NCBI GenBank assembly: GCA_002718995.2
Contig: PBGL02000011.1
Location: forward strand, 1-64,000
Source: Methanobacteriota archaeon
GTDB lineage: Archaea > Thermoplasmatota > Poseidoniia > Poseidoniales > Thalassarchaeaceae
Reading direction: 5' to 3'
Length of the DNA stretch: 64,000 nucleotides
In this document: piece by piece, positions 30,000 through 38,552 of the stretch
How the letters are laid out: every line of letters begins with the position of its first letter
Numbering within the stretch: position 1 is the stretch's first letter
Translations under genes and position numbers: made by a program
Notes under the pieces: model-generated
What the model saw: only the letters and a program-made list of their open reading frames with translations
Told to the model about the DNA's origin: nothing
The model's database searches: none

Positions 30000-31382
30000 G
30001 TGGTTCGATTCTCAGATTTAGGAATCAGCCCCGATCTAGTCGAATCGTTAGCCAGTCAGGGCATTACAGAACCATTCGAGGTCCAAGCCGAGGCGATCCC
30101 TAGTCTGATTAAAGGAAGAGACCTATGTTGCAGGGCGCCGACTGGCTCTGGAAAGACTCTAGCATTCGGACTCCCTATGATTGAGAGGACGAAGCCTGCT
30201 GAGCCCAAGAGGCCCACTGCACTGATCCTTACTCCGACAAGGGAACTCGCTGAGCAAATCAGGAATGTTTTGGATCCCCTCGCTTGGAAATCTGGGATGA
30301 AGGTCCTTTCAGTGTATGGCGGGACATCCTATGGTAAGCAGCTGAAAGGATTGGGTAGGGGAGTGGAGATACTTGTCGCGTGTCCGGGGAGGCTGATCGA
30401 TCTTCTAGAAAGAAAGGCATTGACTCTGGAGGATATCAATATGGTTGTATTGGACGAGGCCGACAGGATGGCCGATATGGGCTTCATGGAGCCAGTTTGC
30501 TCCATCATTGAGAAGTGCACGAGTAGCCCTCAAATGGTTCTCTTCAGCGCCACTCTTGATCGCGATGTCGCGAAATTAGTGAAGCTCTACCAAGATGACC
30601 CAGTGAAGATAGAAGTTGGCCCCAAGGAAATAAGCATGGATAGCATGGAGCACAAATTCTGGAAGGTCAAGCCATACAAGAAGACCGAAATTGCTGTAAA
30701 ATCAGTTAGAAGGTCAGGTAGGAGCATAATTTTCTGTCGAACTCGTGCAGGCGTCGATCGTCTAGGCGGCGAGATGCAGTTGGATAGTATCCCACTTTCC
30801 ACGCTGCACGGTGGCTTGAATCAGAGGCAGAGGGATCGCGCTATGAACAAATTCACTAGCGGTAGAAGCATGGTCCTTATTGCAACAGATGTCGCCGCCA
30901 GGGGGATCGATGTTGAAGGAGTAAACTGTGTGATTCACTACGATCCACCTGATGATGCAAAGGCGTACAAGCACAGAAGTGGAAGGACTGCCAGAGCGGG
31001 GCATTCAGGGGTCGTGATTTCTTTCATCAAGGGGAATGAGCAGAGAATTTACGGCAGAATACAGAAACAAGTCGGAATAAGAAAGAGATTTACCGACCCT
31101 CGGCCAGAAGACCTCAAGAAGAATGATTTCAAGATCACCAAGGAAGAGCCAAGAAAAACAACTCGTAGAAATGGAACCGGATCCAGAACATCCGATAAGC
31201 CGAGAAGGAAAAAGAGGGGTAGGGGCGGCAAAGGAAAAAGAGGGAAAGGAGTAGCAAATGGTAAAAAATATCGCAATTCATCTTCCAAGTCGAACAAATC
31301 CTCCAATAACTGGAATCGTGGTAAAAAGAAGAGAGGGCAGAGATCCGGCTCGAAGAAGCGTAAGGCTGATGCCAGGCCATAA
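30000..31382 (+). CDS. DEAD-box RNA helicase with basic C-terminal tail
   Basis: APTGSGKTLAFGLPM, PTRELAEQI, VLDEADRMADMGF, LFSATLD, HRSGRTARAG; tail RRKKRGRGGKGKRGKG...KKRGQRSGSKKRKADARP; GTG start. Confidence 0.95.
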   Translation: MVRFSDLGISPDLVESLASQGITEPFEVQAEAIPSLIKGRDLCCRAPTGSGKTLAFGLPMIERTKPAEPKRPTALILTPTRELAEQIRNVLDPLAWKSGMKVLSVYGGTSYGKQLKGLGRGVEILVACPGRLIDLLERKALTLEDINMVVLDEADRMADMGFMEPVCSIIEKCTSSPQMVLFSATLDRDVAKLVKLYQDDPVKIEVGPKEISMDSMEHKFWKVKPYKKTEIAVKSVRRSGRSIIFCRTRAGVDRLGGEMQLDSIPLSTLHGGLNQRQRDRAMNKFTSGRSMVLIATDVAARGIDVEGVNCVIHYDPPDDAKAYKHRSGRTARAGHSGVVISFIKGNEQRIYGRIQKQVGIRKRFTDPRPEDLKKNDFKITKEEPRKTTRRNGTGSRTSDKPRRKKRGRGGKGKRGKGVANGKKYRNSSSKSNKSSNNWNRGKKKRGQRSGSKKRKADARP

Positions 31383-31428
31383 TTGGTACCGAGCCGCTAA
31401 ATTACCTGCACCTCTTCCAATGCCATAA

Positions 31429-31503
31429 GCGGACATGGTCTAGTGGTTATGACAGCAGGTTCCCAACCTGCTAACCCGGGTTCAACTCCCGGTGTTCGCA
31501 CCA
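31429..31503 (+). tRNA. tRNA-Gly (anticodon CCC)
   Basis: GCGGACA-TG-GTC-TAGTGGTTAT-GAC-A-GCAGG-TTCCCAA-CCTGC-TAAC-CCGGG-TTCAACT-CCCGG-TGTTCGC-A-CCA cloverleaf; CCA encoded. Confidence 0.95.
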
Positions 31504-31775
31504 TCGCCTTCCTGTCTGCGCAGTTTCAAAACACCAATAATTATTGTAATGATGCAGCTCAATGCAGCAATATTGGCCAAAATAATTGCTATCGAACCAA
31601 TTAGCATTCCATAAGCAAGCCATAGGATGAGGGAGGTAGAAACCAAGGTGAAGGTGGGAATCGATATCCCCTCATGCTCGCCCTCTGACCACACTTTCAT
31701 GATCTGAGGAAACCAGGCAATCACACCAAGAAATCCAGCAATGACCCCAACTCCCTCAATCCACGCTGGAATCAT
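31482..31775 (-). CDS. SemiSWEET/PQ-loop family small membrane protein
   Basis: 97 aa with three TM segments; GFLGVIAWFPQIMKVWSEGEHEGISIPTFTLVSTSLILWLAYGMLIG is the classic PQ-loop pattern. Confidence 0.8.
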   Translation of the reverse strand: MIPAWIEGVGVIAGFLGVIAWFPQIMKVWSEGEHEGISIPTFTLVSTSLILWLAYGMLIGSIAIILANIAALSCIITIIIGVLKLRRQEGDGANTGS

Positions 31776-31794
31776 CTTCCAACCTCCAAATTAT

Positions 31795-32685
31795 TCACAT
31801 TGGGAGGTCATCGCGTTCGGATCTCTCTCCATCCGACCAGTTGTATATCCCCTTTCCAGATTTCTTCCCGAGGCTGCCTTCAGACACCAGCTTCTCGAGC
31901 AAATCATGAGGCCTGTATGAGTCGTCCCCGAATGATTCAGCCAAGCTGTTCAGGATATCGCATCTTACATCCAGGCCTACGAGGTCTGAGAGCTCCAAGG
32001 GTCCCATTGGATGGCGATAACCAAGCCTCATTGCCGTATCGATATCGGAGGCACTAGCCACACCATCAGCCAGCATTCTAACCGCCTCATTACCCAGCAC
32101 AACACCTAGTCTGCTAGTCGCAAAACCGGGTACATCGTTCACGAGAATTGCTTCCTTCCCCATCGAAGCACCTATCATTCTGGCTACTTCGATGGTGCCA
32201 TCGGAGCATCCATCATGACGTACGATCTCTAGCAGCTTCATTATGGGGACGGGGTTGAAGAAGTGCATCCCAACTATCCTATCTCCGCATGTAGTAGATT
32301 CCGCGATCTCGCTGATTTGCAGGCCGGACGTATTCGTAGCTAGTATAGCATTAGGGGGGGCCATTTTCTCCAGTTTTCTGAATATCTCTTGCTTCAGCTC
32401 CATTACCTCCGGAACAGCTTCTATGACTAGATCAGTACCAGAAACCGCCTCTGAGAGGTCCCCCCAAAAACTCAATTTTTCCGACCACTCAGCCTTCTGC
32501 TCCTTTGTCGTCTTACCACGTTCTATACCCTTGTCCCAGAATTCCTCGATAGAACTCATCCCATTCTCTAGTCCCTCGGGAAAGGCGTCATACAACCGAG
32601 TCTCCCAGCCCGCTTGAGCACAGATTTGGGCAATCCCAGCACCCATTGTCCCGGCGCCGATCACGGCGACGGTCCGGATATCCAT
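31795..32685 (-). CDS. 3-hydroxybutyryl/3-hydroxyacyl-CoA dehydrogenase
   Basis: VAVIGAGTMGAGIAQICAQAGWETRLYDAF; ILATNTSGLQISEIA; GMHFFNPVPIMKLLEIV; YRHPMGPLELSDLVGLDV. Confidence 0.96.
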   Translation of the reverse strand: MDIRTVAVIGAGTMGAGIAQICAQAGWETRLYDAFPEGLENGMSSIEEFWDKGIERGKTTKEQKAEWSEKLSFWGDLSEAVSGTDLVIEAVPEVMELKQEIFRKLEKMAPPNAILATNTSGLQISEIAESTTCGDRIVGMHFFNPVPIMKLLEIVRHDGCSDGTIEVARMIGASMGKEAILVNDVPGFATSRLGVVLGNEAVRMLADGVASASDIDTAMRLGYRHPMGPLELSDLVGLDVRCDILNSLAESFGDDSYRPHDLLEKLVSEGSLGKKSGKGIYNWSDGERSERDDLPM

Positions 32686-32689
32686 TGAA

Positions 32690-33256
32690 TCACTCCCTGC
32701 CGTACGCTGCTAGGGCCGCCTGGAAAAGCCTCTGCCGTGGAACATCATGCTCCAGGAAACACGTGAACGGAGCCACATCTTTCAGTAGCTCAATCGCTGA
32801 TACATAGGCTCCGTAGATGAATGGGTCTGCAACCTTAGTATCTGGAATTTCTATTCCAAGCTTCGAAAGTCCGCTTAGCGTATCCTCGTCCCAGATTGAG
32901 AAAGTGTGATGAGTGAAGTGAAGATAAGCGGAAAGTCTTCTGATGTCAGACCTAGCTGTCTCGGTAAGACTCTCTATCAAAAGGGTGTCTGGGTATCTAA
33001 TTGCATAAAGCGAAAGCATGACTTCCCTCTCGGTCTCGTCTCTCCAGTCTCTTTCCGGTAGACCCATCCACTCGTCAATCATATCGAGCATTTCCGGGGT
33101 ATAGGGCCTCTTAACCCTGTAGAGCAGGTTCTCATAAGCATCAGCATCCTGCTTCTCGGAATGATGATGCTTGTGGAAGTAATCCGTAAGGTACTCAAAG
33201 AAGTGACCGCACTTCTTCTTATCAAAAATCGAAAGTGAATGATACTGCATCGGCAA
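32690..33256 (-). CDS. Uncharacterised protein in oxygenase cluster
   Basis: 189-codon ORF immediately downstream of the BoxB/PaaA-like gene and same strand; no recognised motif. Confidence 0.65.
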   Translation of the reverse strand: MPMQYHSLSIFDKKKCGHFFEYLTDYFHKHHHSEKQDADAYENLLYRVKRPYTPEMLDMIDEWMGLPERDWRDETEREVMLSLYAIRYPDTLLIESLTETARSDIRRLSAYLHFTHHTFSIWDEDTLSGLSKLGIEIPDTKVADPFIYGAYVSAIELLKDVAPFTCFLEHDVPRQRLFQAALAAYGRE

Positions 33257-33266
33257 AACCCCTTGC

Positions 33267-34406
33267 TTATCCTTTCCATTCTCTGTATTGAATCCACTCT
33301 TGCTTCATGTATTCATTGATCAGTCGTTCCTCGTCTTCATCTGTGGGTAAAACCGTCTTCAGGTATTCTTCCCAGTCTTCCTCGCTCCCTTCGAAAGGCT
33401 CGCCGTGGACAGTGTAATTCTCTCCGGCATACTTCCCAATCCCCCTCTTGAATTTATCAGAGGGGATGAATAGCTCAGGTTCTCCTTCCTTCCTCGACTT
33501 ACTGATTCTGCGCATCTCCTCTCGCAGCTCTTGGAAGTATAGCTCCCTGCTAGCTTCATTCAGATGCTCCCTATCTGCCGGTTCACCAGCCTCCCGCTCA
33601 TCGTACCTACCCTTGATTCCGTAGACATATGCCCACTGCGCACTGCTTGAGTCGTCTGTTCCGAAAAGATCCAAACCAGTACTGACCCACTTGTTGACGT
33701 ACTTCTGTACAAGAGCACATGGAATGACTCCTTGTTTGACGACCCTCCTTAGTCCGTTGGCCCCGGTTCCTAGGTGGAATGACTCCTCCTTGAGCATGGG
33801 TCCCATGCTAGCGGCCAAGGGCTTGAAGGAAGAGGTGCTGAGCATCTTCAGCTGATACTTACCGTCCCTGTCTATGAAGTGGGTGAACATGAAGAAATCT
33901 AGCCAATGATCGATAGGCTCGTTGAATGATCCTAGGATCCTAGTTCCCTCCTGAGCGTTCCTTTCAAGGAGCTTGGATGCCTCCCTGACTCCCTGTTCTC
34001 CAAAGAAGGTACACAGTAAATATGCCATCTGCCATCCATGACGCTGCTCTTCACACATTATCCTAAGTGCGGACTTTTTATCATATTCAGTTGGGGCTGT
34101 AGCGAGAAGGTGGTTTTGTTGCTCAACCGAGGCAAATTCAGTGTCCCCCTGTACACTAACCATGCTGATTATGGCATCTCTGATTGTCTGTTGTGGAATC
34201 TGCATGCGACGATCCCACTTCGGCCTCCCTGTGAAGTCTCCGAATTCTATCGTGTCTCCCGCCGTATCCCAATCAAACTTGATGTCGAATCTGTAGTCTC
34301 CAAGCCACGACGGATCAAAACCAATTCTGGTCTGCCACTCATTGAAATCGTTAATCCAGGTCTCAAAATTTTCTGTATAGCTCTTTACAACTTCCGTATC
34401 TGACAT
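33267..34406 (-). CDS. Di-iron CoA-ester oxygenase subunit, BoxB/PaaA-like
   Basis: ISMVSVQGDTEFASVEQQNHLLATAPTEYDKKSALRIMCEEQRHGWQMAYLLC and LKEESFHLGTGANGLRRV contain ExxH-type ligands typical of ferritin-like BoxB/PaaA proteins. Confidence 0.8.
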   Translation of the reverse strand: MSDTEVVKSYTENFETWINDFNEWQTRIGFDPSWLGDYRFDIKFDWDTAGDTIEFGDFTGRPKWDRRMQIPQQTIRDAIISMVSVQGDTEFASVEQQNHLLATAPTEYDKKSALRIMCEEQRHGWQMAYLLCTFFGEQGVREASKLLERNAQEGTRILGSFNEPIDHWLDFFMFTHFIDRDGKYQLKMLSTSSFKPLAASMGPMLKEESFHLGTGANGLRRVVKQGVIPCALVQKYVNKWVSTGLDLFGTDDSSSAQWAYVYGIKGRYDEREAGEPADREHLNEASRELYFQELREEMRRISKSRKEGEPELFIPSDKFKRGIGKYAGENYTVHGEPFEGSEEDWEEYLKTVLPTDEDEERLINEYMKQEWIQYREWKG

Positions 34407-34449
34407 TATATCTCATCTCCGTGTACTAAGTCAATCAAGTCCCTACCAA

Positions 34450-35352
34450 CTAGTTGCCCTCAAATTCAGGGACCTCTCTCTTCACATAAGCTGCGATCCC
34501 TTTCTTCGCGTCGTCACTCTGGAAGAGGTCTGATTGAAGCTCCCTCTCTAATGCGAGGTGATACTCCAATGGGATTTCCATGCCGCTCTGTACACTTCGC
34601 TTGATGTTACCAATGGCCTTGCTGGCCGCATATGGGAGGGTGAATTGTCCGGCATAGTCCAGCACATCCTGGCGGAAGTCAGAGATACTGCCGGGCCACA
34701 CGTCATGGACAAGGTCCATTTCCTTCGCCTCCTCGTATGAGAACTTCCTTCCAGTTACCATGATTTCCATGGACTTCGCCTTACCAACGAGTCTAGCGAG
34801 GCGGGCAGTCCCGCCTGTTCCTGCTAGAACCCCCAAGGACACCTCTGGAAGGCCAACCTGTCCAGAGTCCTTCCTTCCGATTCGTATGTCTGCAGCCATC
34901 GCTATTTCGAGGCCACCTCCTACTGCGTGACCATTCAGCGCAGCTATGACAAGTTTAGGCGTCTGCTCCAGCCTACTTAGCGTCTCGTTAGCATGTAGGC
35001 AGAAGAAATACTTGAATCCAGGACTTACCGAGTCAAGCATGCTTATGCTGGCACCGGCAGAGAAGAACTTCTCGCCATGACCAGTTAGGATGATCACTGT
35101 CACATCATCATCAAACCTGGCCCTTAGGACAGCCTCATCGATATCCCTCATCATTGCATGAGTGTATGTGTTAACCGAAGTTTTCCCTTCCGAGAGTGGT
35201 TCACCGGCCGAGTCCGAGCACAGCTCGATTACTGCTATTCCATTGTCAGTAACTCCGTAGTTTACTAGGTTGTTTTGCATTGCCTCCATGTCTGGCCATG
35301 ACGTCATATTGTCCCCAATGAGTGGCGCCATATCAATGAAACGGAAGCCCAC
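34450..35352 (-). CDS. Enoyl-CoA hydratase/isomerase family protein
   Basis: FFSAGASISMLD; ALNGHAVGGGLEIAMAADIRIGRKDSGQVGLPEVSLGVLAGTGGTARLARLVG. Confidence 0.92.
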   Translation of the reverse strand: MGFRFIDMAPLIGDNMTSWPDMEAMQNNLVNYGVTDNGIAVIELCSDSAGEPLSEGKTSVNTYTHAMMRDIDEAVLRARFDDDVTVIILTGHGEKFFSAGASISMLDSVSPGFKYFFCLHANETLSRLEQTPKLVIAALNGHAVGGGLEIAMAADIRIGRKDSGQVGLPEVSLGVLAGTGGTARLARLVGKAKSMEIMVTGRKFSYEEAKEMDLVHDVWPGSISDFRQDVLDYAGQFTLPYAASKAIGNIKRSVQSGMEIPLEYHLALERELQSDLFQSDDAKKGIAAYVKREVPEFEGN

Positions 35353-35359
35353 TCATGAG

Positions 35360-36604
35360 TCAGGCATCAGAATCTGAGAAGGACACTCCGCCTCCTCCTC
35401 CCTGAATTGCCTTCCACTGCTCCCCTATTTCTGATGCTCTTTGACTAGGTTCCCAGACGTCTCTCTTCAGAGCACCCCTGAAGGGCATCCTCAGCACTCT
35501 CCTTCCATCACCCATCACTTTATTCCTTAGCATGCCGAATCGAGCGATTGGCCAAATCATCCTTCTGAAGAAACCGGGCCGATACACCCAGCGCATGAAT
35601 TCCAGACCATCCCCCTTTCTTTTCTGGTCCCTCATCCAATGATTGGCCACCATCTTGAAGCCTCGATCACCGATTCTGTTCATTAGAAATCTGTTAGTTG
35701 CACTAACTTTGATCAGGGGCAATAGGCGATCCTTCACCTCGTCCTCGTAGTCACACTCGCCAAGAATCGCCTTCCCCGCTAATACGCCACTCGTGATTGC
35801 GTAGCGCATTCCAAAGCCCCACATGAAATCTTGGAGCCCGCCTGCCTCTCCAACGTAATATCGGCCCTCGTGAACGTACTTCTCTGGGATCGAGAAGTCC
35901 CCCTTCCCTCCAACTCTCTTGATGGGCCTCCTATTCAGTTCGTATTTTTCTTCATACCAAGCTATGGTTTCATTGAGATAGCGACTGCTCTTCCTCTGTT
36001 TCCTCCATAGGCACGTGCAAATTAGCCCAACCCCATCGATGATAATCAAGTATGAGTAGGCCCCTGGTGCCAACTTGTCATTTAGCTGGAAAGTGACGTG
36101 ATTGGGATGATCCGTATGGAATACTTCCCCGAAGGCTATTGCGCTGGAGTCCTTTGGCCCAGCAGCAATAATCTGGCAATCTTCTGGAGATCTCTTGCTG
36201 CCATAGTGGATCTCTACCCCAGCCGCTCTGGCCATTCTCTTGAATCCCTGATCTATGCAATGGTGATCAGTCCCCCTCTCGACAACCCTGAATGCAACTC
36301 CATCAGTTATTGGATTGGTAATTACATCATCAGGGTGGGCTAGATCTACTATGCTGAATGAATCAGACTTGAACTCATCAGGATCGAGCCCCCAATCCCT
36401 CATCTCATCAAAGAAATCTCTTCGGCTAGTCCAGTTTTCCAATCCTTGGAAGTCTCCATCGAAACGAGCTCCGCTGTCTTTCCTGATTTCATGAACATGC
36501 ACCTCTACCCCAGATTTCGCCAAAATGATGGCTGCAGAGAGGCCTGAAAGACCAGCTCCCAGAATGTGTACGGGCCCTTCAGTCACGAAGCTCCGATATG
36601 ACAT
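35360..36604 (-). CDS. FAD-dependent oxidoreductase (geranylgeranyl-reductase-like)
   Basis: VHILGAGLSGLSAAIILAKSGVEVHVHEI dinucleotide-binding motif; YVGEAGGLQDFMWGFGMRYAITSGVLAGKAI typical of GGR-like flavoproteins. Confidence 0.8.
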   Translation of the reverse strand: MSYRSFVTEGPVHILGAGLSGLSAAIILAKSGVEVHVHEIRKDSGARFDGDFQGLENWTSRRDFFDEMRDWGLDPDEFKSDSFSIVDLAHPDDVITNPITDGVAFRVVERGTDHHCIDQGFKRMARAAGVEIHYGSKRSPEDCQIIAAGPKDSSAIAFGEVFHTDHPNHVTFQLNDKLAPGAYSYLIIIDGVGLICTCLWRKQRKSSRYLNETIAWYEEKYELNRRPIKRVGGKGDFSIPEKYVHEGRYYVGEAGGLQDFMWGFGMRYAITSGVLAGKAILGECDYEDEVKDRLLPLIKVSATNRFLMNRIGDRGFKMVANHWMRDQKRKGDGLEFMRWVYRPGFFRRMIWPIARFGMLRNKVMGDGRRVLRMPFRGALKRDVWEPSQRASEIGEQWKAIQGGGGGVSFSDSDA

Positions 36605-36665
36605 GGCCGCTTGAACAGTTGGGTCGTTCCGTTGTCTTCAAGCACCCATCCTGCATGGGAGAGCC

Positions 36666-37085
36666 GTGACCGTGCACGTCGTGACAGACGACACTTCGAT
36701 AGAACCAGAGGAATTGAGAGATTTACTTTCCACGGATGGTTGTGGAAGCATCGTGAGTTTTGTAGGCCTTACCCGTGGATCGGACGGGGCAAATGAGGTT
36801 CACAGCCTCGAGTTCGATGCATGGGGGGAGAAACTCCCTTCCGTCCTAGAATCAATAGCTCAGCAAGCGATTACAAAATTCGGCGTCTCGTCCGTTGTGA
36901 TAGCCCATAGGACAGGAATCGTACTTCCAGGGGAGACAATTGTTTGCATTCATGTCGGTTCTAAGCATAGGAGAGAGGGATTCGAGGGCTGTTCATGGAT
37001 CATCGATGAACTCAAGGGGCAAGCCCCCCTGTGGAAGAAAGAGACACGCTCAGACGGAGTCCATTGGAAGGGGGGAATTGGTTGA
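36666..37085 (+). CDS. moaE: Molybdopterin synthase catalytic subunit
   Basis: GSIVSFVGLTRGSDGANEVHSLEFDAW; VVIAHRTGIVLPGETIVCIHVGSKHRREGFEGCSWIIDELKGQAPLWKKE; GTG start. Confidence 0.93.
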   Translation: MTVHVVTDDTSIEPEELRDLLSTDGCGSIVSFVGLTRGSDGANEVHSLEFDAWGEKLPSVLESIAQQAITKFGVSSVVIAHRTGIVLPGETIVCIHVGSKHRREGFEGCSWIIDELKGQAPLWKKETRSDGVHWKGGIG

Positions 37086-37531
37086 CAGATGCCATTGTAC
37101 CAATAGGTCACAAATCAATAGTACAGAGATATGCAGTGGCAACTGGTATTCTGGAAATTTCAGAAGATTCGGCAGATGCAATAAGAAATGGACAGGTCGC
37201 TAAAGGAGACGTATTGGAGGCTAGTACTGTGGCAGCCATACAAGCTGTAAAAGACACGCCAAGGATGATCCCACATTGCCACGTTATTCCGATCGAGTCG
37301 TGTAACGTGTCTTGGGACTGGGAAGGAAATTCTCTGAGGTGCACCGTATCTGTCAGCGCCCACTGGAAGACTGGTGTGGAGATGGAGGCACTTTGCGGTG
37401 TTTCCACGGGACTCATGTGTGCATGGGACATGGTCAAATCAATGGAGAAAGACCACTCCGGTCAATATCCAGCTACCAGAATTAAGGAAATTAGAGTGAT
37501 AGAGAAACACAAGGGCGATGCGCAGGATTGA
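37082..37531 (+). CDS. moaC: Cyclic pyranopterin monophosphate synthase
   Basis: GDVLEASTVAAIQAVKDTPRMIPHCHVIPIESCNV; VEMEALCGVSTGLMCAWDMVKSMEK. Likely TTG start at 37082 overlapping the moaE stop (TTGA). Confidence 0.93.
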   Translation: MTDAIVPIGHKSIVQRYAVATGILEISEDSADAIRNGQVAKGDVLEASTVAAIQAVKDTPRMIPHCHVIPIESCNVSWDWEGNSLRCTVSVSAHWKTGVEMEALCGVSTGLMCAWDMVKSMEKDHSGQYPATRIKEIRVIEKHKGDAQD

Positions 37532-37555
37532 GAACCTCCACCCCCTCGCCCAAGC

Positions 37556-38509
37556 ATGGCGACCGTAGATTTGGAGAGCCACTTTCTCAATGCGACAGAA
37601 GCTGCTGCAGTAGCAGCATCAGTTTGGAGGGGGAAGGGCGATGGAAAGGCTGCTGATGGGGCTGCTGTCGAAGCAATGAGGGCGGTATTTGACAAAGTTC
37701 CATTTGACGGCCGTGTTGCCATAGGAGAAGGCGAGAGAGACGATGCTCCCATGCTCTGGATTGGGGAGCCCCTAGGATCAATGCAAGGAAGCCCAGACGC
37801 CCCAAGTATAGACATAGCAGTTGACCCCCTTGAATGCACTAACCACGTGGCAAAGGACCTCCCAAACGCGATGGCCGTTCTCGCTGCAGCCCCTAGGGGG
37901 ACTTTGCTGCATGCCCCTGATTGCTATATGGACAAAATCGCCGGCCCATCCGAACTTAGTGGTGAGATAAGTCTGGAGGCGGACGTTTCTTACAATGTAG
38001 AAGCGGCATGCGCTGCTCTGGGAAAGAGGTCCGATGAACTGAACGTGGTCGCTATGGATAGGCCAAGGCATGATCAGTTGGTGAAGGACCTCAAGGCCCA
38101 TTCCGTGAATGTAATCCTCATCGGTGATGGGGATGTTTCAGCTGCTCTCAATGCCGCTGATCCAGATTCTCACATTGATATGCTAATGGGAATCGGAGCA
38201 GCCCCCGAAGGAGTGATTACTGCTACTGCAATGAGGGGCCTAGATGCTCCATTCGAAGGTAGATTGGTTTTCAAGAACGAAGGACACAGGGAGCGCGCAG
38301 AGAGGATGATAGATGGAGATATAGAGAGGACGTGGGATAGGGACGAACTCTGTTCTTCCGATGACTCACTCTTCATCGGAACAGGTGTTTGCAAAGGTAG
38401 GACGGAGGGAGTAAGGATGCTAGGCCAGGGCAGGGCAGCGGTTCACTCCGAGATCATTGACGTCGCCAATAAGGCTCACAGGTTCATTTCATCCGAGAGA
38501 GAACTCTGA
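37556..38509 (+). CDS. glpX: Class II fructose-1,6-bisphosphatase, GlpX type
   Basis: KGDGKAADGAAVEAMRAVFDKVPFDGRVAIGEGERDDAPMLWIGEPLG; IDIAVDPLECTNHVAKDLPNAMAVLAAAPRGTLLHAPDCYMDKI. Confidence 0.95.
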   Translation: MATVDLESHFLNATEAAAVAASVWRGKGDGKAADGAAVEAMRAVFDKVPFDGRVAIGEGERDDAPMLWIGEPLGSMQGSPDAPSIDIAVDPLECTNHVAKDLPNAMAVLAAAPRGTLLHAPDCYMDKIAGPSELSGEISLEADVSYNVEAACAALGKRSDELNVVAMDRPRHDQLVKDLKAHSVNVILIGDGDVSAALNAADPDSHIDMLMGIGAAPEGVITATAMRGLDAPFEGRLVFKNEGHRERAERMIDGDIERTWDRDELCSSDDSLFIGTGVCKGRTEGVRMLGQGRAAVHSEIIDVANKAHRFISSEREL

Positions 38510-38552
38510 AAGTTCAGGCCACGCAATCGCCCAAAAATAAAGAATACATACG

